Assembly: GCA_013397845.1 (NCBI GenBank)
Contig: VZTG01001074.1
Span: 1,532,061-1,596,060, forward strand
Direction: 5' to 3'
From: Melanocharis versteri
Taxonomy: Eukaryota; Chordata; Aves; Passeriformes; Melanocharitidae
DNA: 64,000 bases
The translations under genes and the position numbers were made by a program. Positions 24,699 through 38,206 of this stretch are shown in pieces. Position 1 is the first letter of the stretch, and the number at the start of each line of letters is the position of its first letter. The notes under the pieces are model-generated. The model made no database searches, was not told where the DNA came from, and saw nothing but the letters and a program-made list of their open reading frames with translations.

Positions 24699-27520
24699 GT
24701 AAGTCAACAAAAACTGGATTAAATTTTGATATTGAGTAATTGATCTCTTACTCTTATAGTTCTGCAGTGCCTATCACACTGGGATTAATATCCCAGATTT
24801 CTTCCTACTCTCTTCCATCCCTTCTGCTTGTGAACACTGAATTTTTGTATCTCAGGCAGTCTGAGCCGCTCTGCAGAGGTTCCCTCATTAAGAATCTTTT
24901 ACTGGGAGTTTAAGATGAGGGTTCTGGTAACTGGGGCTCCTCAGGCACGAGGAGACCAACCAGGCCCCGTTTGTACTGCAATGCTTTCCTGGCATCTTGT
25001 CACCCTGGTTTGCTCCTGTTCCTGGATTGCTGCTCGGGGATCAGCAGTGCCCCAGAGGATGTACAAACACAGGAGTGTGAGATCATCTGGCAGGCTGTTT
25101 TCCAAAGGCCCTGAGAAACCTGTCCTCAACTAATGTTTAAATTATGGGATCAGCACCTTGAAATACTTGGAGCTGCCGTAATTTTTACAATCCTTTATAT
25201 TTTCTTTTCAGCATAGCTCTAATTTAGGTATCCAGATGATTAATTTGGCTGGAGTCTATTGCAAACAGAAAGAGAGATTATGCGTGTGTCAGGGGAGACA
25301 AAAATTGTAGAGGTATTTAAGATAGTGGAATGACATATTCTAGGTCAACTGTGGAAATTTGCAACTGAATGCTGAGCAAAGCATAAATAAAAAGGTTTGG
25401 AGTCTCAGACATACTGATGGTGGGGAAGAAATTCAGCCAGAAATGATGCTGCAAATAAAAGCAGTTATTTCGGGTCCTTTTGACCGGTCACAGATGTTCA
25501 TAAGACAGGCTGTGAGGTCTTGCAATGAACGTCTGTACTAACGCAGAGCTCTGGTCCATGTGCCTGCTTCAGATCCTGCACAAACTTCAGAAAAAGTTGC
25601 TCATCTCCCTCCCTCAAATTTAGATATTTATTGTCAACTTTCCATAGCTTCATGGATTTTAAAAAATTCACTTTTCAAGCGGACTAGTTGTCCACTTCTG
25701 TAAGGTGTGAGGAACATGTTTATTTCCTTTTCCAAAATATTTGGGGCTCATCTTCAGAAGCCTCACAGGTACCACATGGGCTGAGGGATCACAGCTCCTG
25801 CTGGGCATGGATTTCTCCTGAACCTCAGCTTTGCCATCCCTGCTCTGTTGTAATCCCTGCAGAAGGACTTTGCAGATTAGCCGTGGTTTCTGTGGTGTTT
25901 TGGGGAAGAGGCAAAACATCCAGAGAATGAGTGATTTACATGTTTTAATAGAATGTCAAAAATGAGAAGGAATGTGAAGCTTTCCTGATTGAATGGAACA
26001 CATGATAGTGATAATTTCAGATATGACTTGCTCTCTTTGATACCACCATGTGTTCCTGTTTGGATGTTCACATGGAAGTCAGGTTTCCAGTGTGTTATTT
26101 TCCCTTTCTTTCTCATTTTCCCTTTCTTTTCCTTGCTTTAGCAAATTACCAGTGTAGTTTATCCATCTGTCATGACTTCCTCTTGCTTCCCACCCCATTC
26201 TGTGCTGGCAGGAATTGCACAAGGTTGTCTGGAAGTGATTGCAGCAGCCAATAGGTGGAATGCTGATTAGCACTTAGTGGGGAGCAGGGCAGATGTGCAG
26301 AAAGAGGAGAGAGGGGGGAGAACAATTAATTGAGTTTTATTTCACAGTTAGGAAACAATACCATACAGAGAAAAGATAGGAATTTTAGAGGACTTCTTTC
26401 ATTGAGTTTGGTTATACATGTATCAGGAAGGAGATACTGCACTGGACAAGCGAAAACAGTGTTTTGTTCAAATTAATTACAAAAACTCCAATTAATATTT
26501 AGCTTAAGAAGGAGGTACACGTGTCGAGCCTGTTCTCTGTGCTGTTACTGGCTTTCCAGCATCTCCACTCAGGAATTGGATTATTGCCTTGCCATTTCCA
26601 CACCCTTCACTAGGGTAGCTCTTAATTAAATAACTATCCTAGACGTGCTGTGTCTGGAGGTGGAGAAGTCTCACCTTTTAGCAGGATTTAAGATTTTGTA
26701 TATCATGCTTCGTGCCTGAGGGAGAACACTGAGATTAAAACATTTTAATACAATCTTGGTAATGTGGGCCTTTGTGACCAGATGGCCCAGGCTGCAACTC
26801 TTGACTGTTATTGATGTGTTTTGTTTAGCTCTTGCTGATAGAGCTCAGGGATATGATATTCAATTTTTAGTCTCTCTCCATATGTTACTTTTCCGGTTTA
26901 TTTGTCCACATCCAGTCAAATGAAGTACGAAACAGTGGGATGCAGGATTATTTTGTACTTCCACTGACAGGTTATTCTCCACTACACCGTGGAAGTGTTT
27001 TCTTAGGCTAACTTAGAGTGGTGGCTCTGTGCATCCACTTAAGAACAATCTTTTGGCACCCTTTAATTGTGGTGATAAAAGTGCTTTTGGAAGTTCAGTC
27101 CTCACACTAATGCAGAGCCCAAAGAGCTTGAAGGGAATTGTGGAGATGCTCAACAAGTCCCAGCTCTTTTTCCACACAGCAGAAGAGAAGGACACCTGCA
27201 AAGTGAGGCTGTGTTTATCCAGGCTCAGAGAATTTACCCTGCATGTTATTGAGGGACAAACGGTGCATCAAGGGTTCTGTTCTTCAGTTTAAAGGAATTG
27301 TCCTGCATAGGAATGGGTATTGCAAATGTTGGCACGTAAAACCTGGAAGCCACCAGTGGCCTGGTGAAAATTGGCAGGACATTTTATGCTCAGTGAAGGG
27401 CAGAACATGGGGAGAGGTACACAGGAGACTTTGCAGGAAATTACTGAATAAATCAAAAGCAAAACTCTTTTTGTTCCCAATAAGAATTTTTTTTTTGTTA
27501 TATGTCTGTTTTGTCCTTTT

Positions 27521-27538
27521 GGAAGGGGGTGGGGGTGG
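27521..27538 (+). other. G-run cluster, possible G-quadruplex
   Basis: Four G runs (2, 5, 5 and 2 bases) lie within 18 bases. Only a two-layer quadruplex could use all four runs, so any structure would be weak. It sits just after a T-rich stretch. Confidence 0.3.
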
Positions 27539-30500
27539 ATCAGGTATTTTGGATCAGAAACTTTCTGTACTTCCTGCCTCTGATCTGGCTGTTAGCTGCA
27601 CTTACATGGCAGGACTGACCCCAGAAAAGCTCAAGACTAAGAGTGGTCTAGGCTTGCAAACAGGATAAAAATCCTTAAGATCTATGAGAAAGTGGCATTT
27701 TCTTTCCTCCTCTGAGATGTGAATTTAAGGCAAAGAGCAAATGCATTTTGTCTGTTAAAGCAGCAGTAGAAAGACACTTGAAGAGGGGAGGAAGCTGAAG
27801 AAAACTGGATGTAAAAAGCTGCTGGAAGCTGCTATTTTTGAGTGGCTATCTTAGTGCGACTATTTATATACGATAAATTATATGCTTCACAGAAGAGGAT
27901 TGTCATGGACTAAAGAAGCAGCTGTAAAAAATGTCAAACTTCGAGCAAAAATCTGAAGTGTCAAAAGAGATGATCATGATCTGTCAGCCTGGGAAGAGAA
28001 CCTAGAGAGAAGGTCTGTAGGTTAGAGGGAGACATGAGAAACACAAGAGAGGAGCAACAGTGAAATAAAAGCTGAGTTAAGTGCTTTGGTTCTACTGGAA
28101 AATTAGGCAGAAAATGAGAGGGAGTCTAAAGAGAAGTGGAGGAAGAAAGGACCTGGCAAGGATGGAAGATAAAGGTGTGTGCTAGCAGAGAAGAGAATAA
28201 TGTGCAGAAAGAGGAGCAACACCTCAAAACCTTTCCAGCACCACAAGAGAGATCTGTGTGACTGCTTATCAGCTGCTTAATTGGAAAAGATCTGAATCCC
28301 CATTCTTGGCCTGAATCTTTGTTTCAGTTACTAAAAATGATGTGGAAGCAAGAGAATGTGTTTCTCACGATGGAACTAGAAAGGGGTCTGAGGTCTACAG
28401 CAAAAATCTACTGGACTTTAAAAAATTCCTTTTTTAAATATCCATTTGCTTGTTTTTAAATCATCACCACAACAAATGCAATGACTGTGCTGTGCCAGAG
28501 TATGCTCAGAAAGCAGGACGTGGTCATCAGCAAGAATTCTGACTTGTGCAGAAACAAGAATATTTTGGTGACAGCTGAAGAAGTGGGTGAGGAACTTTTT
28601 CGGAGAGAAGATGGAATTACAGAGGCACGAGGAATTCTGATTCCTTGAATCTGTCTGACGGTGTGTAAGGAGAGCATTCTGCTAAAGTGTGTCTGTAATT
28701 CCGTGTGGGAAAGGCACACCCACAGAGGAGGATACAGAAACAAGAAGCAAACAAGGTAGAAAAGTGTACAGGTGGAGAAAGATGTTATTTATGAATAGCA
28801 CTTAGGCAATAAATAAAGCTCTTTGAAATCCATCAAGAAACAAAGATTGGGTTTAGAAAAAATCAAGTTATGCTCCAGGTACAGTAAGATTGGGGAGAAA
28901 TATATATGAGCTCCATTTGCTGGGCCTAGAACAAGCATTTTCTGTAAATCCAGATGATTTAAGTGAAAGGAATACACTGGCGTAATAACTAATGGATATA
29001 AATTTTGGCAAAAGATTAAAAGAAAAATTTCTGGTACCCAGAGAAGGGGAATTAATTTCCAACAGCAGTACTGAGGAGGGAGCACAAAATTTGATAAATA
29101 TGTGATCACTGTTGGATAATACAACTGCTTCTGATGCTGACAGAACAGACACCTCGAGTTTTCCTGCCACTCTGGTGCTCCTGGAAATGTGTAAAACCCT
29201 GCTGAGCTGGGCCTAAACGGGCAGCTGGAGGTGTCAGAGTGTAACATCTGATTAAATTCATGGCTTGAATGGAGGAATGGCACACTCCTGACCTTCAGGG
29301 AAAAATACCAACCTACCTCAGCAATGAAAGTAATGGAAGGAGCAGCACTCCATTAAATTAAAGGGCTTTCATTGCGAGTACATGAATTATTAAGCTATAT
29401 TAGTTCTCATTAAAGGATATGTATTTGATGTCCTAACAAACCATTAAGTGAAAACAGCACTTCAGATTTGTCTCTTTTTCTGAGGTGTCTCTTCAACCCT
29501 CCCTTTTTTAAGGATACTGACATTCACATCAACAATTCCAGCAGAACACATTTGTTTTCCTTCAGCTGATAGAATTTTATTGGAAAAAATTTTTCAAATA
29601 CACATTTGCTTAAGACTTTCAGAAGAATCACACATGAGTTGCAAATGACTTGGAAAACTGGAAAATAATAATTTACCATTATTTTTCAGTGTTTGGTGTT
29701 GCTAATAAGAATAAAAGTATTTTTAAACATTTGGGGAATACTCTCTAATCCAGTTACTATGGTTACAAGTTTGTTGAAGATAAAGCAGTTATATGGCAGT
29801 GATGGAATCGAATTTTCTGAACAATATTGATATATCCAGTAGCTAATTTCCTGCTTCATAATAAATCATGTTAATGACCTGAAGGAAAGCAGCAAACAGA
29901 AGAGATTTTCTGCTCTAAAGCTGTTCAGCAAAGTATGCTGCAGTTTAACTGCCACGCTGCTTGTGTTAACTTTGATTTCAGAAGTTGATAATTTTAAACT
30001 GTGTTGCAAATTAAGGTAGAGGTGAGAAAAAGTCTGTCCCTGCCAGTACATTGCCTATGTAAAGTAACTAAGTTGAAATAAAACCCCGGCAAGTAAATTT
30101 TCCTTGGCATAATAGCTTAATTTTAGGCTCAAGTTTAAAATGTTTGGATTATTTTCAGACATAAGAAGTATGTCATTTAATGAATAGGGATGGAGAATCA
30201 GAATTGCCATTCCCCAACCCCATTCCCTGTGGTTTTCATGGAACTGGACTGTTTTTTTGTTAAATTTCATCTTTGCAGTCTTCCAAAATAATCCTATATC
30301 CTGGGCTGACTGATGGGAAGTTGTTGTTATTCATCTTGACTTTCTTTCTGTCTTGTTTTCATTCAGTTGTTTGGAATAACCACTCAATCTGTCCAGTTTC
30401 TAGAATCTATTCTCTTGTTGAATGTGTAGTTTTGAGCAGAAACTTGGTCTCTGCATGCTTAGTGGGGCCAAATTTTAAACTTAACAAGATGTAGAGCCCA

Positions 30501-30570
30501 ATTCTGTCATCTTGGGTTGGTAACACAGGATATTTGGATCCAGGATTTCTGTTTGCTCAGTCCCTTTAAT

Positions 30571-30600
30571 CTTGGTGTAAATCTACTTCGAGTAACACTT
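30571..30600. repeat. Possible second trace of the ancient amniote repeat
   Basis: CTTGGTGTAAATCTACTTCG followed by AGTAACACTT resembles the CACTGGTGTAAATC...GAGTAACTCC part of an old palindromic repeat common in reptile genomes, related to the pattern near 7076. The match is short and from memory. Confidence 0.25.
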
Positions 30601-30973
30601 TATCTAAAGTGGGATGAGAGATGCAACAGACTTACCCAGCTTTATTTAGCAGAGAGCTGTGTTAATATGTTACCAGTAAAAACATAAAAACCTCGTAATA
30701 TCAAAGTCAGGTGAGAGAACACAACCACAGAGCTTCCTTTAAATGAATTAAGATATTTATTTGATTGCTGTGAACTGATTCATACTGCTTCAAATGTGAT
30801 TGTTTTCCTGTTCCATTCCAAAGAATTCCTCTGGTTTCTTGTTATACAGTCAGTTGTTAGCGAGTTTATAATACGATATAAAGCAATATCCAAATGAATG
30901 ACATTTTAGGAGCAAAATTAACTTATCCTTGCCAATTTACAAACTGAATACTGTCATACTGTCAACCTTGGTG

Positions 30974-30989
30974 CTTTCATTAATGAAAG
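30974..30989. promoter_or_regulatory. 16-bp perfect palindrome with ATTAAT core
   Basis: CTTTCATTAATGAAAG is fully self-complementary. Its CATTAATG centre contains back-to-back TAAT/ATTA homeodomain cores, so a homeodomain dimer site is possible but unproven. Confidence 0.35.
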
Positions 30990-31123
30990 ACTTTAATAAA
31001 GGCATTTTGCAGACTGGTCTGGCGACAAATTTGATATTACCAGCTGTGGCTTGTTAAAATGGTATTAGGTAAAGATGGTTGGCAGAGCATTTCCAGAAGG
31101 AAAAATTATATGTATTACATATG

Positions 31124-31148
31124 GCTCATCTGTAAGGTGGAGTAAATA
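31124..31148 (+). repeat. Possible MIR SINE scrap
   Basis: GCTCATCTGTAAGGTGGAGT followed by AAATA resembles the MIR segment CTCATCTGTAAAATGGGGATAATA. Only about 25 bases match, and no other MIR parts are visible nearby. Confidence 0.25.
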
Positions 31149-31198
31149 GCTGTCGCTCAGGGAACAACAGTAATTTTCTTCCTTTTCTCTAACTGCTG

Positions 31199-31227
31199 AT
31201 TCTCTTCAATGACTAATTGAAGAGAAT
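31199..31227. repeat. Perfect inverted repeat, 12-bp arms, 5-nt loop
   Basis: ATTCTCTTCAAT (31199-31210) and ATTGAAGAGAAT (31216-31227) are exact complements around GACTA. A transcript could form a 12-bp hairpin, too short to be a typical pre-microRNA. Confidence 0.6.
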
Positions 31228-31548
31228 TTTAGCCTTTTTGTGTTTTGCCCTTGCTTTTATCATACATAGATGATTCCTGGATTTTTTTTTTCTTGCATTT
31301 TGTGGTGATGTATAGCAACAGATCAATAGGGTGAATAAAGGAGTATGATGCTATTATCCATAATGACAGCTGTGTTTCAGTTCAGGAAACATTTTCCCTT
31401 CTCATTTCCAAAACATCTGGTGCTCTTTTCCATCTGCCTTCTAAAGGCACCTTTTTTTAACCTTTCTGGTTTATCATCTTTGTCACTTACTGTGCAACCC
31501 TGTTGGTCGAATTCAGAAATGGACTAAATAAGCCGTTGTCTATAGGGC

Positions 31549-31600
31549 AGAATCATGGAATGTTGAGGTTGGAAAAGATTTCTGGAATACCTAATTTTGA
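31549..31600 (-). mobile_element. CR1 LINE fragment, 3' end, antisense
   Basis: AGAATCATGGAATGTTGAGG then TTGGAAAAGATTTCTGGAA corresponds to the reverse complement of the CR1 3' end (AGAATCATAGAATGGTTTGGGTTGGAAGGGACCTTAAAG type). Only the terminal 50 bases or so are recognisable, and the copy is diverged. Confidence 0.6.
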
Positions 31601-32050
31601 AGTTAATGTCATTCTACTCTACTGACCTATTTTTCTTTCAGGGTCAAATATATAAAAATTTAAATTATTTCATTGTAATCAATGATCCACTGTTGACCTA
31701 AAATTTTCAATTACAAAAATCCCGCATATTAAGCAATTTCCTTTTGCTTGTATTTGGGAAAGAAGAGTTTAGTTTGACCACTCTACTTTCTCTAAAATGA
31801 CTCACAAAGAGAAAAATCACTTTCTGCCACTGAAACTTTGCTTAAACAAAGGCAAATTAAGAACTCGGAGAACTGTACTTTTGGATTAACTTGCTCTCCA
31901 AAATTCTTTATTTAACTTAGTGAGAGCATTGATTTTTGCTTTGGCCACAACGTTCCTTAAATTTTCTCAGGCTGTTTATGAAGTCATGGTGATTATTGGA
32001 ATTTACACATTTGGGGTTTAAACACAGGACTCATGCCCTCCATGATGTAA

Positions 32051-32085
32051 TTATATATATATATAACATACATATATGTATATAT
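32051..32085. repeat. TA-rich microsatellite
   Basis: A (TA)n run is interrupted by ACATACATATATGTATATAT. It includes the 14-bp self-complementary ATACATATATGTAT. Confidence 0.75.
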
Positions 32086-34003
32086 CCCCACATTCCAGAA
32101 ATGCCCAGCAATAAATGACCACAGGCTTGTACAACATATCCAGATTTTCACGAACTCTCTTCTTGGTCGATGCTGTTGACTTTGTAGGTGTTTTTCTCCC
32201 ATTTTAACCTATAAATTGTTCCTGTGAGTTCTTAGTGTCATTGGAAAGTCTCCCAGCTCTCCCAGTTTCAGCTGCTTTTCTCTCCACCAGTGTCCACTGC
32301 ATTGCTGCTTTTCCATACTTTATTTCCCTCCCATGTTTCTGTTTGCCTCATAGTCCTGAAGAACAGGTGGATAACATGGGATAAATATTTATCAAAATTC
32401 TGTCTAAGAATTGAAGTGACTCTTAAAATATTTGCGCAATTTTGTCGGGGCATTATTTTAGTAATATTCTTCAGCTTGACCTGCAATTTAAGCCGAGTCT
32501 TTGTAAGCTTGTGCTCATCCCTCAGCACTGCCAGGAAGACTGTGAGCAACTAAAACATTTCACTTTCCTGTATCCCTGCCTGACCCTAAGCACATTGAAG
32601 CTGGCAGAAATTCTCCCATCAAAGTGGGAAAGGAATTTTGATAAGGCCAACCCTCCCGGGAGATTGCAGGGGGAAAAAGGACCCTTGAAGGAAGTGTGAA
32701 TTAAGCTGATCATGTACATATCAAGCTATGCTTTATTCAGTATGTTTTTAGGGAAAATTTTTAAAGTGCACTTGGAAAATAGGATTTTCATCAAGGTTCA
32801 AACAGCTTCAGAAGTTTTTCTTCTCATTTCTACAAAGCATGGACGAAACTATTAAGCTTACATTTCCAATTGAGCTTGAGAATGGATTTGATAATAGGAA
32901 TCTGTTCAACAATGAAGTCTAGAAATTGAAAGTAGTAGTGATCCCTATAATCCAATAACATGTGCCTTAATATATTTTTTACTTATTAGAATTGAAAAAG
33001 AAAAAAAAAAAAGCAGTGGAGATGTAGCTGAGCTTGGCTACAACTTAAATTCAGGGGCTATATTAATTTAACAGGACTCATGTTCAAGCCTGATTTACAA
33101 TATATTACAAGTATTTTATGACAATTGAAGGGATGAGAGCTGGTTTCCTACAAATAATAGTTCCCTGCAACAAACCCAGGTGCTCTCATCCGTGATAGCA
33201 CCTCGAGCACCATGACCCTAAATAATCCCCTCAGCACCACTGGGGTTATTTTCTGCCTCCTGACATTTCAAACTGGGATAAGAGGGATCAAATCCTGGAG
33301 CTGCAGCTGACCTGGGCAGGCAATGAATATATATGTGAAAAATGCAAATTCTTCCTTCCTTTCTGTCTCTGCAGGCGCCAATAGATTTTTTAAACTCTGC
33401 ATTCCTCCAATTTTTGTGGAACTTCTAGGAACGTTGTATGTTGGATTTTTTTTAATTAATTTTGGTCAAAACTTGCCAAAAGGCATTGGATCAGATTGGA
33501 TCAGATAAATGTGGTTTCTTTGGGAGATCAGACTAAAGAATCAGGTGTTTAGCAAAACAGCCTTTCCTCGACAGATCCTTTTCTACTTGACAAAGAAGCC
33601 CTTAAATGTTCCTGGAGAAGCTGTGGTAGGGTTGGAATAATGGTTAATCAGACACAGGGAAAGAGCAATGTCTGCAGTGGGCAGCTTGCTAATTATATAA
33701 AAGAAAAACTGTAAGGATCTGTACAAATTTAATACAACAAAATGGGCAATGCAGAGCATGTTGAAAGTGTGTAAATAGGAAAATATAAAGAATCAACTCC
33801 ATCCAGTATTACTGTGCTGTTGGGAAAACCTGAATTTGCTAAGGGTCACTAGAACAAGAAAATTAATTTGAATTAATAGAATTTATTATGCATGGATTAT
33901 TTTTTTCAAACTCCTATACTATCATTACTGCATTAAGTAATTTTCTTATGAGAATCCTAATTGTTAGTTAATAAATCATATTCTTTTTTCTTCTTCAAAA
34001 AAT

Positions 34004-34026
34004 CCAAACCAAACCAAACCAAACCA
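34004..34026 (+). repeat. (CCAAA)n simple repeat
   Basis: Four tandem CCAAA units continue into irregular ACCACAAAACC sequence. The motif is shared with the tract at 46381. Confidence 0.75.
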
Positions 34027-37000
34027 CAAAACCAACACAATAATGATACTTCCCATGCTTTGGGAAAAAAAGTGTAATTATCTGTTAATGAGAAATAAAA
34101 TCCACATATCGTTTCCTGTAGGGGATGATTGATGAAGGATGTTCTTTGTAAGTGCTCAAAAGTTACTTTTATAAGTAACAGAAAATTGATTGTATTTATT
34201 CCCCAAGATTCCACAAGGATTGGTGATTCCAAACTCTTCATCTGAGGAGACAGAGATGAGGTTCAGAGTCACCTGCTGTGAGCTCAGGACGTGCTGCTGC
34301 TGTTTGTACCCACCAGCTCTTTCTGTCATGTACTAGAAAACAAGCTTTGACCACATTTTTCATGTTGAAAACTCCCATCCTGAACAGCCTTTTAATTCTG
34401 GGAACAAGTGAAGCACATGTTCCCTGATGATAACTGATGTGTATGCATAGGTGCCTATAATTTATAGCAGATGGAGACAGGTACAATCCAGTCCAGTGCA
34501 GCAGAGCCAAGAACGAAAAATAAATTCTTCCTCACATGCTTTTCGAAAGAACTATTGTCTAAAATTTTTACTGGATATCAGAGTTAATTAGATTTTTAGA
34601 ATTAGACAGAAATTTTCCCGTCAGCTTTTTAAATCAAGGACTAGAGGCAAAATACAGCTCGGCTGTGATTTTTTGTCCTTCATTCTCTCAAGGAGGGACT
34701 CCCTGTTGCTTGTGTAATGAACCATGTGGACCCTCACGCAGTAGCTTTCAAAGTAAGGAATTATTATGTTGAAGAGAGAGAGAAATTATCTCATTGCACG
34801 TAATTTAGGAGCAGGATCTGCTGGGGGTTTTAGTCATGAATTTACAGTCAGGGGATTTTGAGTTTCATAGATCTGGGTGACAATCAAATACCTGGCAAAC
34901 AGTTCAGTTTTACTTCTATTGGAGGTTCAAAAAGACTGTTAGAGGGTTCTTCAAAATCCCCAACATCCCTTAAAAAAATGTAAGTCCTGTCAAGGTGGAA
35001 AACTATAAACTACCTGTAAATATTTCAAGCATTTCAGAAAGAAGGGAGGCTGTGCCACACTGCAGGTGTTCTCAGTGGAGGAAGGGGACGGGAGTCTGAA
35101 GGAGCATCTCAAAATGAAGTGTCGAAGGAAATTGATTCAGAGTAAAAGAGAAAAAAAGTGATATTATAAAATAGGAAAGAGCAAGTTTGTAGAGAGTTCA
35201 AACTGGGAATTAACTCCTGACTGTGTCACGTAGCTGCTCCTGCACCTTGGCTCCACCTGCTCTGGAGTGTGGGGGTCACACCCCTCCCATTCTTTTTAAA
35301 AAGCACCTTGAAAAGCGTTTGGAACTGCAGCCCACTGAATCCCATTCCTGCAGCAGGCAATCAGTCAAACCAAGATGCAGCAGTCACTGGAATAGATAAA
35401 CTTTGGAATGATCATGAAGTGAACAGTCAACATGGATCTTTTTAGGGCAAATCATATTTCCTAAATGTATTAAGATCTGTGGAGAAGCTGAAGGTGTAGA
35501 TAAATCTGATCAATAAACTATACTTGGGTTTCTCTACTGAGAGGAAACGCTTCCTTTGGCCAAAAATGATTGAAACATCAGTGTGGAAATAGATTTCCAC
35601 AGGGAAGGTTTTACCAATAGATATTTTCAAGGATTTATACAGTGATTTGTGTTGTTTAACACAACAGAAATTATCTAGAAAAGGAGACATTGCAGTGACA
35701 GAGCTTGCAGATCATCCAAAGTGAGTCAAGGGACTGACAGGAAATGGAAAGATTAGAGTGTTGCAGAGCGATTTAACAGCACTGAAGGTTAGAGCTGGTT
35801 GATTATTTTTGTCAAGCATTGTGATACTCTGTTTATTGTCACAAGATGGAGAGGCCAAAAGGAAAGGGTGTCCTTGCTGTTGTGCCTGAGGGTTTCTGAT
35901 GCTGGCACAGGATGACATCGATCCCCACTGCTGGGAGAATCCAGGGGCAGATGTATCCAGGAACGAGCCCCGGCCATTTCTGCATAATTTTTGGTTCATC
36001 TTTGAATTATTTGTACTGCTCTTTGTCAAGAATACACACTGCAGAAACATTTCAGGGTGGCTGCACAAACAGTTACTTTGCAGTTCTGTATTTCCACAAA
36101 CCATGTCTAGTTTAAGCTCTTGTTCTTCTAAACACAATTTCTATCATTCAAATGTGTCTGGAAGGCAGAGAGAAGAGGTGAGGAATGTCTGACTCATTAT
36201 TTGTCTTCAAATATTGCTTTATTATTTATAGAGCCGTTCTGCATTTCAAAAGCATGTAGGCAGTAGTAGAAACAAAGAGCTTTTTCTGAAAGCAGCGAGA
36301 TTTAAGTTACCAAGGCCCACATTTTCAGGGGAATTTGGGTGTCTCATTTCCTTCATCACGATGCTTTGCGTAACCCACAGTTAAAATGGAGTTAAAGTTA
36401 CTTCTCCTGGCATTTCTGATAGTCTGTGCATCTCCAGTTCTCCTGTAGTGTTAAAGGGGATATTATAGTGCCTGCTCCTGGACTTTGGTTTGGTTCCTTG
36501 CTGCTGTCCCCTCTGGGATGCTGGGCTGACACATCCCTTGTTTGTCCTGAGCTGCTCAATGTGCAGGAGTTGTCCCGGAGGTTGGGGTCATCTGAACTTG
36601 GGGTTTTAACTGAGTTGTTTCACACTTCAGTTCTACCTCTTCCTCTCCAAGGTACTGCACAAGGGCTAAATTCAGCGACTAAATTTTCTAATATAAATTC
36701 CTCCAATATTTATTCTTCTGTAGGTTTAATTTAATGCTGATATACTGTGCTGTCAGTTGAAAATTCCCAGGAGAGGTCAAAGTGATAGATGTAGAGAAGC
36801 AGCCCTAATTGATGAGAGATCTGTTTTCTTGCCCATTGATTTCTCTGGCTGAAATTGAAATGAATGATTCACAGTTGAAATGACTTGACTATTCTTTCTG
36901 AAGATCAATTTCAAAACTGTCTCTGCTCTTCATATTAGCTGGGAAATCCTGGGACTGTTTCAAGAACTTTCTGTATTCTAAACACATTAAGTGTAACCAT

Positions 37001-38184
37001 AGAAACATACATATTAAGGTGATTTTAATTATTAATAATCTTGGTAGACGTTGCTAAATTATTTTTGTACCTCCACAATGGCTTGTTGACTAATTTACAT
37101 TTTAAAAAAGTTACTAATACCATTAAATATTTTTTTTTACTTCTGTTTGAGGATTGTGATCCCATGCCTGCAGCCTTAACTTCTTGTAAAAATTAAACAA
37201 CAATACCTGATCCTGGGGAAACTAACCTGCTTCATTAATCTAAAGACTCTTTTTGCCTCATTAATTGTTGCTGTAGTTTCACCTTCATTTCCCTTAAATT
37301 AGAAGAGAAAAACACGTTATTTTAAGTTTATTGCTGAATTCTTTGTGAGGATGGGTGCACTCTTGTGCCTTCATCTTTATAGGTGTCAGCATATTCTTTG
37401 GAGAATCTCCATATATTTTGATTTTCATGTGAGACTCACTAATATTTTAGAAAAGTCCAGTCCATTTTACCTGAAAATATGTAGCAAATATATAGTAAAA
37501 CATCTTCAGTAGTATACGTAATATAATGTTTGTATAACTTTGGATGTATAACTGCAGTTAAATATAGGGAGACAGCAATTAATTACATCAGAAACAGCTG
37601 TTAACGCTTTCATTTGTTCTGAATAATGGAATTACAGCAACGATCTGGACCTGTATAAACTGGTGAGAACAGATTGGGCTGGTGGTTACCTCTGAGCTGA
37701 AGCAATGTCTGTGAAAACCGGGCGTATTTTGGATTCACACCGACGTAATTGAAGTCAAATACGGCCATGGGTGATTATAGATTATCACTTAATAATGCTG
37801 CTATTATTAAGGAGTGGTTAGCACGACGTGGAATGAAATCCTGCTCTGTTTTTTGGGTGTGCCTTGTCGTTTCCCTGTGTTAGCAGTGTGTCAGTGCCTT
37901 GTTAGGGCAGGAGACCCAAGGCCCCAGCACTGGCTGGGTGCTGTTCCAGGGCTAAAGCCAAGGCCCGGAATAGCTGTGGCTCCAGCGTTGGTGCACAGCC
38001 CAGCTGGATCCTCTCTCTGCACACTAAAGTGCAGCAGGGACTGGCTGGATATTCTTATTTTGCCAGTTTAAACGGCGCTGGAGGCCCGTGTTTCTGGTTG
38101 ACTCCTTTTGGAATTCTATCATTGTGGGATAGATGGCAAGTTCGTTAAGCACCACGGGATAAAGCCCTGAGAACATCGAATTAA

Positions 38185-38206
38185 GGGGGACACCAGGGGG
38201 ACACCA
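38185..38206 (+). repeat. Tandem 11-bp duplication with a CTCF-like core
   Basis: Two perfect head-to-tail copies of GGGGGACACCA. Their junction creates CACCAGGGGG (38191-38200), the core of the CTCF motif, but the following GC bases of the consensus are absent. Confidence 0.6.

Noticed and set aside
26292..28217. ATGTGCAGAAAGAGGAG occurs twice, near 26293 and 28201
   Set aside because: Flanks do not match, and both copies lie in purine-rich DNA where a 17-base coincidence is plausible.
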